Shown one piece after another: positions 7,591-16,139 of a stretch of 64,000 nucleotides of DNA (position 1 is its first letter; every line of letters begins with the position of its first letter). The translations under genes and the position numbers were made by a program. The stretch is from an uncultured Eubacteriales bacterium (GTDB lineage: Bacteria > Bacillota > Clostridia > Oscillospirales > Acutalibacteraceae): assembly GCA_902491475.1 (NCBI GenBank), contig CABUHY010000001.1:1-64000 (forward strand), in the 5' to 3' direction. The notes beneath the pieces are model-generated. The model ran no database searches. It was not told where the DNA came from and saw only the letters and a program-made list of their open reading frames with translations.

Positions 7591-9858
7591 ATGGATTTCA
7601 ATGAATACCAAAAAGACTTTATAGAATCAATAAGAAACGAAGCTGCAATTAGTGAAACTGATGCAGAAGATGAATTCATTGATAGAACTTTAGACATACT
7701 TACAGAGTTTGACGAAATACAAGACCCAATAAGATTATATTTTGGCAAGACACGAAAAAATCAAGCTAAAATGCAAATTAATGGCTATGCTTTTGATGAA
7801 ACAGATCACAGCTTAATCTTATTTATATCAGATTTTGAAAACTCATTAAATCCATCTAATTTAACTAGTACTCAAATTGATAAATTGTACTGGATGATGT
7901 ACAACTATCTTGATGAGGTATATTATGGTGATATATCTCAATATTGTGACGATTCAGATGATTGTCTTAAGCTTGGTAAACTTATAAAGAAAAGATTTGA
8001 TGCGATGAATGATGATCCAAATCTTTTGTTAAAAATAAAATTTTATATTCTTACTGATAAAAATATTGGTACAAGGTTATTAGATGCGGATTTATTAGGA
8101 AATGATCCGTTAAATAAAACTAAAAGAAAATCAACTAAGACCAATAAAAAAATAAAAAAATCTGAGTTTGCAGGTAAGCCTTTAGAGATAAATATTTGGA
8201 ATACTGAAAGATTTTACGAACTTGAAACATTAAACAGCAATGAACCTATCAGTATTGATTTTAAAGAAGATTTTAACTATGAAGGAATCCCTTGCTTAAA
8301 AGGTAATATCGGTGAAAATTTAGGATATAATGCTTATATAGCAATCATCCCGGGAAAATTGTTAGCAGATATATATATCGAGTATGGTAGTAAAGTATTA
8401 GAGGGAAACGTGCGCGCTTTTTTAGGTACGAACGCTAAAAAAGGTGTTAACAGAGGTATTAAAAACACAATTAATACTGAACCGACAAAGTTTTTTACAT
8501 ATAATAACGGTGTTGCGGCAACTGCTGCTGATATTGAGCTTGAAACAAAGAATGGAGAACTGCTAATTACAAATGTTGTTGACCTTCAAATTATTAATGG
8601 TGGTCAAACTACCGCAACACTTGCAGAGGCAGTTTTAAAGAAATCCGAAAATATGGAACTTAAAGGTATTTATGTTCCAATGAAGATTACCGTAATTGAA
8701 GATAGAGAAACAGAAGATGAAGACGGAGTTAGATTTTATGATAGTATGGTTCAAAACATTGCAAACTATGCTAACAGTCAAAATAAAGTAACTGCTGCCG
8801 ATTTGTTTTCAAATGATCCATTTCATATTTGGATGGAAAAAATGTCTAAAAAGATTCTTGCTCCTGCGGTCAAGTATAATATCCCTACCGGATGGTATTA
8901 TGAAAGATCAAGAAAAAAATATGTTAGAGAGCAAGAACAAGAGCTTAATAGAAACGGAAGAGATGCTTATAATCGATTTGGTAAGAAGTTCCCTAAAAAG
9001 CAAATTATAAATAAAGAACAACTTGCCATGTATCTTACCACAATTAAATGTAAACCGAATGTTGTTTCAAAAGGTAAGAACTGGGTTTTTAAAGAATTTG
9101 GAACACAAATAAAAAAAGAATACAGAGAAAATAATGCGATTTTTAATGAATTTTATTTCAAAAAATGTGTTGCGGCCGCAATACTTTTTAGAAGTGTCGA
9201 TGGCTATTTGGAATCAAATAAAGATAGTGCAAAGAAACATACTGGCTTTTGGTACACGGCTGGTGGTTATAAAAGTGATATAGTTCCTTACTCTATTGCC
9301 AAAATATTATCAACAATTCCTTATGGATATGATATTGATTGGGAAAAAATATGGCAAAATCAGTCTATATCAAACGCATTTATGCACGAAATTGAAATTG
9401 TAACGAAAATGACAAATGATTTTATTTGTGATAGCCACGGCGTTATCGTTCATGAATATTGCAAAAAAGAAGACACTTGGTTAAAATACAAATCTGAAGT
9501 TCCATATAAACCAAGTGCTTCGTTTTTGGATGAATTGATTCCGATTTCAATGCAAATAGAGAAAGAGCAGGCGGCTGTTAAAGAACAAAAAGAAACTAAT
9601 GAGCTTCAAGTATTAATGGATATGTTTAATTTAGGTACAAAACTGTGGAATAAAGTTCTCTTGGAGGGAATAAATAGAAAAATTATCTCCTATCAAGAAC
9701 AAAGTGCAGTTAGGCAAATCATAACTATGATTAATACTGGAAATATTCCATCAACTAAAAGTGGAAAACTTCCAACCAAATATAAAAACACTGTTAATAC
9801 TGCTTTGGATGCAAAATCAAAAGTTGAAGCAGAAGGCTTATTAAACGATTTGTTATAA
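7591..9858 (+). CDS. AIPR family abortive-infection protein, 755 aa
   Basis: The central part (about residues 240-560) matches the AIPR family, named for abortive infection phage resistance. It has FKEDFNYEGIPCLKGNIG, then KFFTYNNGVAATA, then VVDLQIINGGQTTATLAEA. The N-terminal 200 residues are acidic and helical, with a basic linker KTKRKSTKTNKKIKKS near residue 170. The C-terminus is a helical tail. A GGTG-type ribosome site lies close upstream and the gene is last in the four-gene unit. AIPR proteins recur in restriction-modification-like and DISARM-like neighbourhoods; their biochemical activity is not established. Confidence 0.88.
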   Translation: MDFNEYQKDFIESIRNEAAISETDAEDEFIDRTLDILTEFDEIQDPIRLYFGKTRKNQAKMQINGYAFDETDHSLILFISDFENSLNPSNLTSTQIDKLYWMMYNYLDEVYYGDISQYCDDSDDCLKLGKLIKKRFDAMNDDPNLLLKIKFYILTDKNIGTRLLDADLLGNDPLNKTKRKSTKTNKKIKKSEFAGKPLEINIWNTERFYELETLNSNEPISIDFKEDFNYEGIPCLKGNIGENLGYNAYIAIIPGKLLADIYIEYGSKVLEGNVRAFLGTNAKKGVNRGIKNTINTEPTKFFTYNNGVAATAADIELETKNGELLITNVVDLQIINGGQTTATLAEAVLKKSENMELKGIYVPMKITVIEDRETEDEDGVRFYDSMVQNIANYANSQNKVTAADLFSNDPFHIWMEKMSKKILAPAVKYNIPTGWYYERSRKKYVREQEQELNRNGRDAYNRFGKKFPKKQIINKEQLAMYLTTIKCKPNVVSKGKNWVFKEFGTQIKKEYRENNAIFNEFYFKKCVAAAILFRSVDGYLESNKDSAKKHTGFWYTAGGYKSDIVPYSIAKILSTIPYGYDIDWEKIWQNQSISNAFMHEIEIVTKMTNDFICDSHGVIVHEYCKKEDTWLKYKSEVPYKPSASFLDELIPISMQIEKEQAAVKEQKETNELQVLMDMFNLGTKLWNKVLLEGINRKIISYQEQSAVRQIITMINTGNIPSTKSGKLPTKYKNTVNTALDAKSKVEAEGLLNDLL

Positions 9859-9863
9859 AAGAT

Positions 9864-9892
9864 TTGAATTTTTTGACAAATTCAGGTATAAT
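9864..9892 (+). promoter_or_regulatory. Separate promoter for the methyltransferase
   Basis: TTGAAT (9864-9869), 17 bases, then TATAAT (9887-9892). It lies immediately after the AIPR stop and allows the methyltransferase to be made independently of the effector genes, as expected if protection must precede attack. Confidence 0.7.
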
Positions 9893-9952
9893 CAATAAGC
9901 ATTTTATCAATAAGCAATTTATAGAGAAGGATTTAATAATAATAAAAAAATC

Positions 9953-11230
9953 ATGTACAATTTAGTAGAACTTTTTAGTGGAATAGGTAGCCAAGCCAAG
10001 GCACTTAAAAACATAGAAATGGACATAAATGTCATAGGCACATGCGAATGGGATATTCAAGCTTTTTGTGCCTATGACGCAATACATAATTCCACTAAAG
10101 TACCCAAAAAGGTTCTTGAGCTTTCAAAGGATGAGTTGTTAGATGAATTATCAAAGTACACTTTAAGTAATAACGGCAAGGAAGCTATGGATATAAAATC
10201 GCTTCATGCTTATCCAGTCGAGGTTTTAAGAAAAATATATTCAGCTATTATCCGTTCGAATAACTATGTTGATATCAATTCGTTAAATGGTGACGAATTG
10301 CCAAATGACATTGATATTTTAACCTACAGTTTTCCCTGCCAAGATTTATCTAATGTCGGAGCATTTCACGGATACAATAAAGGAATAGACAAAGATTCGG
10401 GAAGCAGGTCGAGTCTTTTATGGCAGGTTGGAAGAATACTCTCTGAAATGAAAGATTTGAATAAGGATATGCCCAAATATCTTTTAATGGAGAATGTTCC
10501 GACCTTGCTGTCAAATCGCCATAAGAAAAATTTTGATGAGTGGATTACTGATCTTTCAAATTTAGGGTATATAAGTAAGTACTATCCCTTAAATGCACAT
10601 GATTTTGGTTTGCCTCAAAACAGACCACGACTTTTAATGATTAGCGTATATGTGGGTGATGATGAAAAGAAAAGAAAAATTGTTACCGATTTTCTTGATA
10701 AAGAGCCTGCATCAATTGTTCAAGAATATCGAAATTCTAAATATTATCATAAATATGAAATTAAAGATATGCTTCGTATAGATTATTCTATTGATAAATA
10801 TTTTGATGAAGCGTGTGCTTGTAATCCAAATAGAACAGTTTCGAGAAAGAAAATATGGGATGACAATCCACAATTTGTTCTAAAAAACGGCAAATTAAAT
10901 ACAGATTTAGATTGTATTAGAACGATAACTACCAAGCAGGACAGAAACCCCAATTCAGGAAATTTATATTTTAATAGTGGGATTGAAGGCAGAAGCAAGT
11001 TTAGGTATTTAACTCCTAGAGAATGCCTGTTATTTATGGGATTTACTGATAAAGACTATGAAAACATAATTAAAGATAATCCGAATCATCATGGAACTAC
11101 ACTGTTTCCAAGAGATAAAATAATCCGAATGGCAGGTAATAGTATTCCGGTTAAATTATTAGAAGGTATTTTTCTGCAAATAAAGAAATTGGATCAATTG
11201 TTAAGTATCAATCCAGAAGATAGATTATAA
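9953..11230 (+). CDS. C5-cytosine DNA methyltransferase (Dcm/HhaI class), 425 aa
   Basis: All diagnostic m5C motifs are visible in order: VELFSGIGSQ (motif I, AdoMet binding), SFPCQDLSNVG (motif IV, catalytic Cys), MENVPTLL (motif VI), LPQNRPRLL (motif VIII QxRxR), LTPRECLLFMGF (motif IX) and AGNSIPVKLL (motif X). The target-recognition domain lies between VIII and IX (about residues 245-350). The protein begins almost at motif I, so ATG 9953 is probably right, although AAGGA (9926-9930) is 20 or more bases away. It has its own promoter and a terminator behind it. It is presumed to mark self-DNA for the adjacent GHKL-Z1-DUF4420-AIPR machinery. Confidence 0.93.
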   Translation: MYNLVELFSGIGSQAKALKNIEMDINVIGTCEWDIQAFCAYDAIHNSTKVPKKVLELSKDELLDELSKYTLSNNGKEAMDIKSLHAYPVEVLRKIYSAIIRSNNYVDINSLNGDELPNDIDILTYSFPCQDLSNVGAFHGYNKGIDKDSGSRSSLLWQVGRILSEMKDLNKDMPKYLLMENVPTLLSNRHKKNFDEWITDLSNLGYISKYYPLNAHDFGLPQNRPRLLMISVYVGDDEKKRKIVTDFLDKEPASIVQEYRNSKYYHKYEIKDMLRIDYSIDKYFDEACACNPNRTVSRKKIWDDNPQFVLKNGKLNTDLDCIRTITTKQDRNPNSGNLYFNSGIEGRSKFRYLTPRECLLFMGFTDKDYENIIKDNPNHHGTTLFPRDKIIRMAGNSIPVKLLEGIFLQIKKLDQLLSINPEDRL

Positions 11231-11270
11231 AAACCTCTTAATCATATCTGTTTTAAAATCCATATTATAA

Positions 11271-11301
11271 AAATACTTCCGTTTATTACGGAAGTATTTT
11301 T
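11271..11301 (+). terminator. Intrinsic terminator after the methyltransferase
   Basis: Eleven-bp perfect stem AAATACTTCCG / CGGAAGTATTT with a 7-nt loop, followed by TTTTTATTT. Confidence 0.88.
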
Positions 11302-11303
11302 AT

Positions 11304-11333
11304 TTGACTTGAGCACACAAATAATGATATAAT
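11304..11333 (+). promoter_or_regulatory. Promoter of the structured leader RNA
   Basis: TTGACT (11304-11309), 18-base spacer, TATAAT (11328-11333). The expected start point, seven bases on, falls at G11340, which is the first base of the long stem of the RNA below. Confidence 0.8.
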
Positions 11334-11339
11334 CAATTT

Positions 11340-11526
11340 GCGACAAAAATCCAATTTAATAACATCACGAGGATATAGGTAGTGTATGTTTTTATCTTTT
11401 GATAAAAACACGCACTTCTTTTTACACGCCTATCTCGTGATAGCTTGTTGGGTTTTTGTCGCAGAAAACTTTGAAGCTGTGTGTTTTTTGAGCGTAGCTT
11501 CGGCTACGCTCTTTTTGCTTTTCTGC
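11340..11526 (+). ncRNA. Candidate structured leader RNA upstream of the SLOG gene
   Basis: Three nested helices form one long arm. P1 is 11340-11355 with 11447-11462 (about 16 bp, GCGACAAAAATCC against GGGTTTTTGTCGC). P2 is 11364-11371 with 11434-11441 (8 bp), continuing through 11375-11385 with 11424-11433 across small bulges. P3 is 11387-11396 with 11401-11410, closed by a TTTT loop. A second helix, GCAGAAAA (11461-11468) with TTTTCTGC (11519-11526), encloses an intrinsic terminator and shares bases 11461-11462 with P1, so the two compete. The RNA has its own promoter, and the gene follows 10 bases after the last helix. It matches no riboswitch class that I recognise. It could be a cis-regulator (attenuator) or a free small RNA. 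Confidence 0.75.
11490..11517 (+). terminator. Terminator between the leader RNA and the SLOG gene
   Basis: Eight-bp GC-rich stem GAGCGTAG / CTACGCTC with a CTTCGG loop and TTTTT tail. It lies 20 bases upstream of the SLOG start, the position expected for conditional termination. Confidence 0.88.
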
Positions 11527-11536
11527 GGTGATTTCA

Positions 11537-12022
11537 ATGGATTATAAAAGCCAAACATGTTGTTTTACAGGGCATCGCAACATTGTCCCATATACGCCCG
11601 ACACGGTCTTTGAACAGACGAGGGATATCGTTACCCTGCTTGTTTCTAAAGGTTTCAAATACTTCGGCACAGGCGGTGCTTTGGGGTTTGATACCATTGC
11701 TGCACAGGCTGTTTTGTCGGTGAAAGAAACTCATCCCGAAGTTAAACTTATCTTAGTGTTGCCATGTGAAAATCAAACGAAATATTGGAAGCAACAAGAT
11801 ATTGATGTGTATAATGATATTAAATTGAGAGCCGATAAGGTGAAGGTCCTTGCTCCGCATTACTATAACGGTTGCATGCAAAAAAGAAACAGACACCTTG
11901 TTGATTGTAGTTCTACTTGTATTTGCTTTCTGACAAAGCACGAGGGTGGCACGGCATACACTGTTAACTACGCTAAAGCGAATGGATTAAAAGTAGTAAA
12001 TGTTATTGATTCAATAAAATGA
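11537..12022 (+). CDS. SLOG/YpsA-like nucleotide-binding protein, 161 aa
   Basis: The protein has the signature of the DUF1273/YpsA branch of SLOG Rossmannoid proteins: TCCFTGHRN at the start, FGTGGALGFDTIAAQAV (phosphate-binding Gly-rich loop) near residue 45, and a late TKHEGGTAYTVNYA segment. SLOG proteins bind or process nucleotide-derived ligands and recur in phage-defence and stress loci. ATG 11537 is preferred to GTG 11528 because it has GGTG six bases upstream and starts the family-typical M-x(n)-TCCFTGHR. The gene sits under a promoter, a structured RNA and a terminator, which suggests conditional expression. Confidence 0.85.
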   Translation: MDYKSQTCCFTGHRNIVPYTPDTVFEQTRDIVTLLVSKGFKYFGTGGALGFDTIAAQAVLSVKETHPEVKLILVLPCENQTKYWKQQDIDVYNDIKLRADKVKVLAPHYYNGCMQKRNRHLVDCSSTCICFLTKHEGGTAYTVNYAKANGLKVVNVIDSIK

Positions 12023-12070
12023 CTTAATGACACTTGTCCAAAAACAAACAATACTACTTTAGTTTTTATA

Positions 12071-12100
12071 TTGACTGGTTGTCACTCTGTGATTTATAAT
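12071..12100 (+). promoter_or_regulatory. Promoter of the M48 peptidase gene
   Basis: TTGACT (12071-12076), 18 bases, TATAAT (12095-12100). A GAGGGGT ribosome site follows near 12118. Confidence 0.75.
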
Positions 12101-12131
12101 TTACATAAGGAGTAAAAGAGGGGTAATAATT

Positions 12132-13388
12132 ATGAGTGAATTCTATTCAAAAGAAATTCATATTAAAGGTAATCCAATACCTTATTTAAGTGCAAAAGAA
12201 TATGAAGATCCAAGAGACTCTGCATATCTTTCATCTTTAAAACTTAACAAAACAATTGACAAGGCTATAAAATTTGCAATCGAATACGGAATTGAGCGTG
12301 CATATTTAATTCGTTACACTGGTTCTCATGTTCAAGTAACAGAAAACAATATGCCTTATTTATATAACTGCGTAAAAGATGCTTGCGAGATTTTAGGTGT
12401 AGAAGAAATTCCAAATACATATATCATTCAAGATCCATACCTTAACGCTATGACTGTTGGTTCAAAACATCCTATTCTCGTATTACATGACAGCCTTATT
12501 AAGCGCTTTAATCATGAAGAACTAATGTTTGTTATTGGTCATGAGATTGGGCATATAAAAAGTGAGCATTGTCAATATCATACCATCGGACAGTATCTTC
12601 AACTGGCAATGGTACAAGGTGCTGATTTTATTCCTGTAGCTGGTCCATTTCTTTCTAACATTATAGGTACTGGTTTAGATTTTGCCATTTATGATTGGAT
12701 GAGAAAATCCGAATTCACTGCAGATCATGCAGGACTATTGGTTTGTCAAGATTTAAAATCGGCAATTTCTGCTCAAGCTAAATTAGGTGGTTATCCAGAA
12801 GAATTCTTTGACAATTTAGATATAGATGGATTTTTACAGCAAGCACAAAACTTTGATGATTTAGAAGATCAAGCATATAATAAGGTCGTTAAATTCACTA
12901 TGACTCTTGATATGACTCATCCATGGGGAGTTCAAAGAGCTAAAGAATTAATGCTTTGGGTTGAAAGTGGAGAGTATAATAGGATTCTTTTAAGAAGTTC
13001 TACATGGTTAAAAAAGCAGTTGACCGCATTAGAAAAAAGAAGTAATGAAGCACAAGACAAACATCGTCAAAAGCAAAGCTCTGCAAAAAGGGCTATAGAA
13101 AAATTGGATGTTGAAGTTCCTAAAGATGACATCGAAAGTGAAGAAGTCAAGGGAGCAAAAGGCATTTTATTAAAGGGCCAAAAAAACATTAAAGCAATAC
13201 AAAACAAAATTGATGAGTCAACAGCAAAGAGAAAAATTGAACAAGCAGATGATGCTATGGAAAATATGTCAATTGCTTTCAAGAATGAAAAAGAATTTCG
13301 CGCATTATATCATCCGATGTCGGAAGATATCATTGATCAACATATCAATGCAACCATTGGAAATTTAAGAAGAATAAAAAAAGAGTAG
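12132..13388 (+). CDS. M48-family metallopeptidase, 418 aa
   Basis: The zinc-binding motif HEIGH lies in ELMFVIGHEIGHIKSEHC near residue 138. The third zinc-ligand Glu is probably in RKSEFTADHAGLL near residue 198, as in M48 peptidases (HtpX/Ste24/BepA relatives). No signal peptide or obvious membrane helix precedes it, apart from a moderately hydrophobic stretch between the two motifs. The C-terminal 130 residues are a charged coiled-coil rich in K, E and A. It is monocistronic, with its own promoter and terminator. A soluble or peripherally attached protease is the best reading. Substrate and role in this island are unknown. Confidence 0.85.
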   Translation: MSEFYSKEIHIKGNPIPYLSAKEYEDPRDSAYLSSLKLNKTIDKAIKFAIEYGIERAYLIRYTGSHVQVTENNMPYLYNCVKDACEILGVEEIPNTYIIQDPYLNAMTVGSKHPILVLHDSLIKRFNHEELMFVIGHEIGHIKSEHCQYHTIGQYLQLAMVQGADFIPVAGPFLSNIIGTGLDFAIYDWMRKSEFTADHAGLLVCQDLKSAISAQAKLGGYPEEFFDNLDIDGFLQQAQNFDDLEDQAYNKVVKFTMTLDMTHPWGVQRAKELMLWVESGEYNRILLRSSTWLKKQLTALEKRSNEAQDKHRQKQSSAKRAIEKLDVEVPKDDIESEEVKGAKGILLKGQKNIKAIQNKIDESTAKRKIEQADDAMENMSIAFKNEKEFRALYHPMSEDIIDQHINATIGNLRRIKKE

Positions 13389-13401
13389 TGAATAAGAATT
13401 A

Positions 13402-13437
13402 GGATAGCCGAGTTTATTTTTCGACTATCCTTTTATT
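13402..13437 (+). terminator. Intrinsic terminator after the M48 gene
   Basis: GGATAGCCGA / TCGACTATCC stem with one mismatch (13402-13430), then TTTTATTTTTTT. Confidence 0.85.
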
Positions 13438-13447
13438 TTTTTGCATA

Positions 13448-13750
13448 TCAGTTTGTTGCGGTTAGGCTTTCAACTTGTTGGAATTTGGTTACTGCATACT
13501 GTGCCATTCTCATTCGGTTCTGCTCGAATACTTCGTCTACCATATGTGTATAGATTTTTGCGGTTACCGATATATCTGAGTGCCCCGTCCATTCTTTTGC
13601 CACATTGATTGGTACTCCGGCTGCTTGATAGTCGGTGCAGAAAGTGTGTCGAAGTAGGTATGGCTCGAAGTCAGGTGCTATGATTGAGTTCTTTACTTGA
13701 TTGCGATATAAGTGAGCTCCGTTTTGTTTTGATTTTATCTTGCTTTTCCC
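13448..13750 (-). pseudogene. C-terminal fragment of a tyrosine integrase
   Basis: Minus-strand translation over about 100 codons gives YLLRHTFCTDYQAAGVP, then KEWTGHSDISVTAKIYTH. These are the R-H-x-x-R / H / Y active-site boxes of a phage-type tyrosine recombinase. The frame stops at 13448-13450 downstream and meets an in-frame stop at 13751-13753 upstream, so the core-binding domain and the first catalytic Arg are missing. It is a relic of an integrated element. Confidence 0.85.
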
Positions 13751-13770
13751 TTATAAATCCGCAATAATCA

Positions 13771-13799
13771 TTGCTTTATAGCGTTCTGTGTGATATACT
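13771..13799 (+). promoter_or_regulatory. Promoter of the HTH-Fic genes
   Basis: TTGCTT (13771-13776), 17 bases, TATACT (13794-13799). Confidence 0.55.
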
Positions 13800-13841
13800 A
13801 AACTTGTGTAATTGTAACTATCTGAAAGCGAGGAAAATCTA

Positions 13842-14030
13842 ATGGATTCTAACATCGAGCGCTGGTACTCAATGAAAGAAATATGCGAATATCTTGGCGT
13901 CAGCCGTGATACCGTACTTGATTGGATAGAAAGAAGAAATATGCCCGCAGCAAAAATCGGACGCCTTTGGAAATTCAAAGTCAGCGAAATTGACGCTTGG
14001 ATGAAGTCCGGTATTGCAGCGGATAAATAA
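13842..14030 (+). CDS. Excisionase-type helix-turn-helix protein, 62 aa
   Basis: A MerR/excisionase-like winged HTH: WYSMKEICEYLGVSRDTV (recognition helices), then ERRNMPAAKIGRLWKFK (wing), then EIDAWM. This is the common 'DNA-binding, excisionase family' fold. It starts 20 bases upstream of a Fic gene and shares its promoter. It may be an autoregulator or antitoxin-like partner of the Fic protein, or a leftover Xis. Confidence 0.85.
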   Translation: MDSNIERWYSMKEICEYLGVSRDTVLDWIERRNMPAAKIGRLWKFKVSEIDAWMKSGIAADK

Positions 14031-14050
14031 TCAAATTTCGGAGGTGCAAT

Positions 14051-14656
14051 ATGGTACTTGAAAATAAATTAGGGCTTATCGATTCTGCCGAACTCGCACG
14101 AGAGGAAGAGCGAATCAGTAAAAAGAAAGCTGTTAATTTATTTGACTTTACCATTCTCAAGCTACATTCTGACGGAACATATAAGACCTTAGCTGCTATT
14201 CACAAATACTTGTTTGAAGATATTTACGACTTTGCCGGAGAAATCCGCACGGTCAATATGGCTAAAGGTAATTTTCGCTTTGCACCACTTATGTACTTGC
14301 AAGCGGCACTTGAAAATATCGACAAAATGCCACAGTCAAATTTTGATGAGATAGTAGAAAAATATGTTGAGATGAACATTGCTCATCCGTTTCGTGAGGG
14401 CAACGGGCGAAGCACACGCATTTGGCTTGACCATATCTTGAAAAACGAAATCGACAAAGTAGTCGACTGGAGCAAGGTGGATAAAGAGGACTATTTACTC
14501 GCAATGGAACGCAGTCCGATTAAAGATGTAGAGATTAAAGTGTTGCTGAAAGGTGCGCTTACCGACGAAATAAACAGCAGAGAAGTTTTTATGAAAGGTA
14601 TCGACCACAGTTACTATTATGAGGGGTACACAACCTTTAAGGCTGAAGAATTATAA
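14051..14656 (+). CDS. Fic-domain protein, 201 aa
   Basis: The Fic catalytic loop HPFREGNGRSTRIWLD (near residue 117) has the full HPFx(D/E)GNGR signature expected of AMP-transferases. The upstream flap region is YDFAGEIRTVNMAKGNFRFAP. The family transfers AMP (or another nucleotide part) to a hydroxyl of a target protein. No inhibitory (S/T)xxxE(G/N) helix is obvious in this short protein, so control may come from the HTH protein encoded just upstream. GGAGG precedes the ATG at good spacing. It resembles the compact Fic/Doc-like proteins found on mobile elements. Confidence 0.88.
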   Translation: MVLENKLGLIDSAELAREEERISKKKAVNLFDFTILKLHSDGTYKTLAAIHKYLFEDIYDFAGEIRTVNMAKGNFRFAPLMYLQAALENIDKMPQSNFDEIVEKYVEMNIAHPFREGNGRSTRIWLDHILKNEIDKVVDWSKVDKEDYLLAMERSPIKDVEIKVLLKGALTDEINSREVFMKGIDHSYYYEGYTTFKAEEL

Positions 14657-14699
14657 AAAACATTTCCAATATTTTGACTGATTCGGGGGATGTAATCAT

Positions 14700-15263
14700 T
14701 TGAAAACAGATACAATTGAAAAGATTGCGTTACAATTAATGGATAAAAACAACACAAAAGCTAAGGAAATTATCAACAGTAAGTATCCTTTTGAAGTTTT
14801 TAAGCGGTCAAAAAGAGGAGTTACGGATAAAATAAAATTTAAGCAGTGCATAAAAGACGGGTTTATTGACAGATACAGTGGCGAACGATTGGTTAATCCG
14901 GGTATATTGAAAGTAATTTCTTATTACTGTCCTAATGAATTTCCATACCAACAGCATTGGAAAATGGATGCTTGTCACATTGCATATTGGGAGCTAATGC
15001 CGTCAATTGACCACATTAAACCGATTGCTTTGGGTGGTGTCGACGGTGAAGAAAATTATGCAACAACATCAATGATGCATAACTTAATTAAAAACAATTG
15101 GACTTTAGAACAATTACAGTGGTCGCTTCATCCGCCGGGAAATATAAAAGAGTGGGATGGATTAACTCAATTATTTATATCTTTGGTTGAATCCGATAAG
15201 CAATTATTAAATGATTCATATATAAAAAAATGGTATCTTCTTTCTAAAAAAGAAGATTTATAA
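14700..15263 (+). CDS. HNH-type endonuclease-like protein, 187 aa
   Basis: The core near residues 100-135 reads SIDHIKPIALGG, then ENYATTSMMHNLIKNNW. It has the DH...GG...N...N pattern of HNH (beta-beta-alpha metal) nucleases. The start is TTG 14700 with GGGGGA nearby. The N-terminal 95 residues are unfamiliar and contain several Tyr, Cys and His residues (YCPNEFPYQQHWKMDACHI). It lies between two Fic genes on the same strand, 44 bases after the first and 33 before the second, so co-transcription is likely. Its target is unknown. Confidence 0.72.
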   Translation: MKTDTIEKIALQLMDKNNTKAKEIINSKYPFEVFKRSKRGVTDKIKFKQCIKDGFIDRYSGERLVNPGILKVISYYCPNEFPYQQHWKMDACHIAYWELMPSIDHIKPIALGGVDGEENYATTSMMHNLIKNNWTLEQLQWSLHPPGNIKEWDGLTQLFISLVESDKQLLNDSYIKKWYLLSKKEDL

Positions 15264-15296
15264 AATATCATTCTTGAAACGAAACGAGGTGCAAAT

Positions 15297-16139
15297 ATGC
15301 CGGATAAAAATTGGCAATTTGAACTTGAAGAATATATAAAGCAAGGCGAACCCGACAAAGCCGAAAAAAGCGAAGCGTGGCAAACAGCCATCGGTTTGCA
15401 GGCTGTTGACGGGCTTAATACTTCTGACTATTTGTTAGACACCGCCAAAGAGCATATCGAGGGAAAAATCACAATTGACGAGGCTCAAAAGCGTATTCAC
15501 AGTTACTATGAGCAGCGTTCTGTACGCACCGAAACGGAAAATGAAACCAAAGAAGCAGACATTGTTTCGGCAAGAATTGCAAAGTTATTAGGCGAAAAAG
15601 CGTTTCAGTTTTCCCCTGCCGAGTGGCTTTCGATTCATCGCAGATTGTTCGAGGGCGTATTCAGTCACGCAGGACAAGTCAGGCAGTACAACATCACAAA
15701 GAAAGAGTGGGTACTGAACGGCGATACTGTTACCTATGCGGATTGGAACAGTATTAAGGAAACTTTGGATTACGATTTTTCCACCGAAAAACAGTTCTCT
15801 TATGAGGGTTTGTCCGTAGATGAAGCTGTAAAGCATTTGGCTAAATTTGCTTCCGATATTTGGCAAATTCACCCGTTCAGCGAGGGAAATACCCGTGCAA
15901 CTGCCGTATTTATGATAAAATATATGAAAACATTCGGGTTCAGCGTAAATAACGACGCATTTGAGAAAAATTCTTGGTATTTCCGCAACGCTTTGGTTCG
16001 TGCAAATTACAACAACTTGCAAAAAGGCGTCCATTCCACAACGAAGTTTTTGGAAATGTTCTTTTCAAATCTTTTGTTAGATACGCATTATGAACTGAAA
16101 AACAGATATAGGTTCGCCATTAGGATATATAGGCAGTGA
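15297..16139 (+). CDS. Fic protein with N-terminal VbhA-like antitoxin segment, 280 aa (3' end altered)
   Basis: Residues 35-70 (HIEGKITIDEAQKRIHSYYE) resemble the VbhA-type antitoxin helix fused to some Fic proteins. The Fic domain follows, with IHPFSEGNTRATAVF near residue 196, a GNTR variant of the motif. The family modifies proteins by AMP transfer and the N-terminal segment would restrain it. The last ten residues after ELKNR do not look native. From about 16105 the DNA matches an AAA+ gene in another frame, so the Fic C-terminus has been cut by a rearrangement and ends in a chance tail. Confidence 0.8.
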   Translation: MPDKNWQFELEEYIKQGEPDKAEKSEAWQTAIGLQAVDGLNTSDYLLDTAKEHIEGKITIDEAQKRIHSYYEQRSVRTETENETKEADIVSARIAKLLGEKAFQFSPAEWLSIHRRLFEGVFSHAGQVRQYNITKKEWVLNGDTVTYADWNSIKETLDYDFSTEKQFSYEGLSVDEAVKHLAKFASDIWQIHPFSEGNTRATAVFMIKYMKTFGFSVNNDAFEKNSWYFRNALVRANYNNLQKGVHSTTKFLEMFFSNLLLDTHYELKNRYRFAIRIYRQ

